From Lentzea aerocolonigenes (GTDB lineage: Bacteria; Actinomycetota; Actinomycetes; Mycobacteriales; Pseudonocardiaceae), in NCBI RefSeq assembly GCF_000955955.1, contig NZ_JYJG01000454.1, positions 1-17,811 on the forward strand: DNA of 17,811 bases. Direction: 5' to 3'. Of the stretch, positions 16,136-17,811 are shown one piece after another. A program made the position numbers and the translations under genes. The notes below the pieces were generated by a model. The model made no database searches, had not been told where the DNA came from, and saw nothing but the letters and a program-made list of their open reading frames with translations. Numbering within the stretch: the first letter of the stretch is position 1; the number at the start of each line of letters is the position of its first letter.

Positions 16136-17809
16136 GTGGCCACCGAGTTCTCCGTGCGGGAGATCCCGTTCAGCCGTGCCGGCTCGTGGTTCGGCCTCTC
16201 GCCGGTGGTGGGACTGGCCAGGTACGCGCAGGACGTGCACGTGGTGTCGCACCGCAACGGGATGCACGCCGTGTTGTCCCTGGTGCCGTCGCAGCCCACC
16301 GAGATCGTCGCCGACCCGGCGGTGCTCACGTGGCGCAGTGGCGAGTCGCTGATCCAGGCCGTGTTCTCGTCTCCTGACACGCTCCGGATCTCCGGAAACG
16401 GCCTGGGGATGCGGATCGCGGCCGCCGAACGGACGCTGACGCCGTTCACCGGCACGTACTTCTTCGCCGAACCCTCCGGCGGCGCGGTCTTCACGTCGTA
16501 CGAAACCGGGCACCGGTTCCGCGTGACAGTCCTTTCCGGACAGTCGGAGATCGTGGGTGCGGAGGATCTCGCGACGGCCGACCGGGCCGTCGTTCTGGGT
16601 GACGGACCGTGGGAGGTGGTGATCGAGGAGTTCACCACCGCGCGAGAGCCGTTCAACAGCGACATCGGGTTCGACGGCGCTGTCGATGCCGCACGCGACG
16701 AGTTCAGCCGGTTCGTGGACGCTGTCTCGCCGTCCGCACCGGCTGCCGAACTGGCCTGCTACGTGATCTGGTCGGCGACCGTCGCGCCGGCCGGGTTCGT
16801 GACGCGTCCCGCGGTGCTGATGTCCAAGCACTGGATGGACAAGGTCTGGAGCTGGGACCACTGCTTCAACGCGCTGGCGCTCGCCCCTGGTGCACCGGAG
16901 CTGGCCTGGGACCAGTTCCAGGTGGTGTTCGACCACCAGGACGCGCAGGGTGCGCTACCGGACTCGATCACCCACTCCGAGGTGCTGCGCAACTTCGTGA
17001 AGCCGCCGATCCACGGCTGGACGCTCAGCCGCCTGCGTTCGCTCCTGGGCGGCGTGCCCGATCCGGAACTGGCCTACCGGCAGCTGTCGGCGTGGACGTC
17101 GTTCTGGCTCGACCACCGCCGGGCGCCGGGCCGCCCGTTGCCCTACTACGAGCACGGCAACGACAGCGGCTGGGACAACTCGACCGTGTTCCTGCGCGAA
17201 CGGCTGGTCGAGTCGGCCGATCTGGCCGCGTTCCTGGTGCTGCAGATGAAGGAACTGGCCGTGCTCGCCGCGGAGGTGGGGGACGCGACGCCCTGGGGTG
17301 AACGGGCCGATGAGATGCTCTCCGCGATGCTGGCAGAACTGTGGGACGGCACCAGGTTCGTCAGCCGCGGTGTGGTGTCGGGGGAGCTCCGGGCCACCGC
17401 GAGCCTGCTCGACCTGATGCCCGTCGTGCTCGGCGAGCACCTGCCACGCGAGGTTTTCGACCAGTTGTGCGGTGGTGTCGCCGAACATCTGACGTCGGTC
17501 GGACCGGCCACCGAGCTGCTCAGCTCCCCGCACTACGAGGCCGACGGCTACTGGCGGGGCCCGGTGTGGGCCCCGGCCACGGTGCTGATCGAGGACGGCC
17601 TGCGCCGGGGTGGCGCGGTGGAGCTGGCCGGCCTGGTGAGCGCGCGGTTCCGGGCGACCTGCGAGAAGTCCGGATTCGCCGAGAACTTCGACGCGCTCAC
17701 CGGCCAGGGCCTGAGGGACCGCGCCTACACGTGGACGGCGAGCGCCTACCTCCTGCTCAGCGGGGGAGATAACGCCGCAGCGGCTGGGACTTCCGCACGA
17801 ACGCCCTGA
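16136..17809 (+). CDS. Cytoplasmic GH63/MGH1-like (alpha/alpha)6 glycoside hydrolase
   Basis: This 557-residue enzyme is probably a glycosidase acting on the imported sugar. An N-terminal beta-rich part (about 1-190) precedes an (alpha/alpha)6 barrel with signatures of the GH63/trehalase-like/amylo-alpha-1,6-glucosidase superfamily: HWMDKVWSWDHCFNALAL (Asp241), HGNDSGWDNSTVF (Asp343, Asp347), DGYWRGPVWAPA (Tyr472) and FAENFDALTGQGL (Glu516). By analogy with GH63, an Asp of the GNDSGWDNS block and Glu516 are the likely catalytic acid and base. There is no signal peptide. GTG 16136 follows GAAGGGGAA at a good distance, 12 bases after the permease stop, so the gene belongs to the operon. It is complete, ending two bases before the window ends. 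The precise linkage cleaved is unknown; a rhamnosidase or glucosidase activity is equally possible. Confidence 0.85.
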   Translation: MATEFSVREIPFSRAGSWFGLSPVVGLARYAQDVHVVSHRNGMHAVLSLVPSQPTEIVADPAVLTWRSGESLIQAVFSSPDTLRISGNGLGMRIAAAERTLTPFTGTYFFAEPSGGAVFTSYETGHRFRVTVLSGQSEIVGAEDLATADRAVVLGDGPWEVVIEEFTTAREPFNSDIGFDGAVDAARDEFSRFVDAVSPSAPAAELACYVIWSATVAPAGFVTRPAVLMSKHWMDKVWSWDHCFNALALAPGAPELAWDQFQVVFDHQDAQGALPDSITHSEVLRNFVKPPIHGWTLSRLRSLLGGVPDPELAYRQLSAWTSFWLDHRRAPGRPLPYYEHGNDSGWDNSTVFLRERLVESADLAAFLVLQMKELAVLAAEVGDATPWGERADEMLSAMLAELWDGTRFVSRGVVSGELRATASLLDLMPVVLGEHLPREVFDQLCGGVAEHLTSVGPATELLSSPHYEADGYWRGPVWAPATVLIEDGLRRGGAVELAGLVSARFRATCEKSGFAENFDALTGQGLRDRAYTWTASAYLLLSGGDNAAAAGTSARTP

Positions 17810-17811
17810 GG

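Noticed and set aside
1..17811. tRNA, rRNA or riboswitch
   Set aside because: No cloverleaf, rRNA core sequence or known riboswitch signature was seen by eye on either strand; a covariance-model search was not possible.

Overview
The base composition is strongly G+C rich, with heavy G/C bias at third codon positions, many GTG starts, an AfsR/SARP-type regulator, twin-arginine secreted enzymes and LacI-controlled sugar ABC genes. This points to a filamentous actinobacterium, most likely of the Pseudonocardiales (Lentzea/Saccharothrix/Amycolatopsis type). The order is an inference from gene style; no rRNA or tRNA is present to fix it.

Layout. (1) 88-2772 (+): a large AfsR-type regulator (winged helix, BTAD, NB-ARC ATPase, TPR), followed by a hairpin. 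(2) 2914-5110 (+): a two-gene COG0523 (CobW/ZNG-type metallochaperone GTPase) unit. It is preceded by a Zur/Fur-like palindrome that abuts the first start codon. The first gene is split by a 20-bp tandem duplication that shifts the frame. The second has lost the GTP-binding motifs but keeps a Cys motif and the CobW C-terminal domain. (3) 5111-8339 (+): a Tat-exported GH78 alpha-L-rhamnosidase behind a TGAAACGTTTCA operator. (4) 8445-8845: a bidirectional terminator and a small secreted protein of unknown function on the minus strand. (5) 8846-9530: a gene-free stretch with three short hairpin repeats. (6) 9534-10665 (+): an IS630-family insertion sequence sitting exactly in the stop codon of the next gene. 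(7) 10687-13075 (-): a Tat-exported SGNH/GDSL esterase and a LacI-family regulator. (8) 13226-17809 (+): a sugar ABC importer (lipoprotein binding protein and two permeases) followed by a cytoplasmic GH63/MGH1-like glycosidase.

How it fits together. Sections 3, 7 and 8 read as one glycan-use locus, later separated by the IS. A secreted rhamnosidase and a secreted esterase would trim a rhamnosylated, esterified glycan or glycoside outside the cell. The binding protein and permeases would import the product, using an ATPase encoded elsewhere (none is present here). The cytoplasmic glycosidase would finish the job. Palindromic operators support shared control. Three GAACCGGTTC-type sites flank the LacI gene, its divergent ABC operon and the esterase gene. 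Two GAAACGTTTC-type sites sit before the esterase and the rhamnosidase. The esterase promoter carries both types.

The points most worth a second look are the Zur-like box with the broken GTPase and its degenerate partner, the two-class operator set, the IS insertion in a stop codon with a 22-bp duplication across its junction, and the hairpin cluster.
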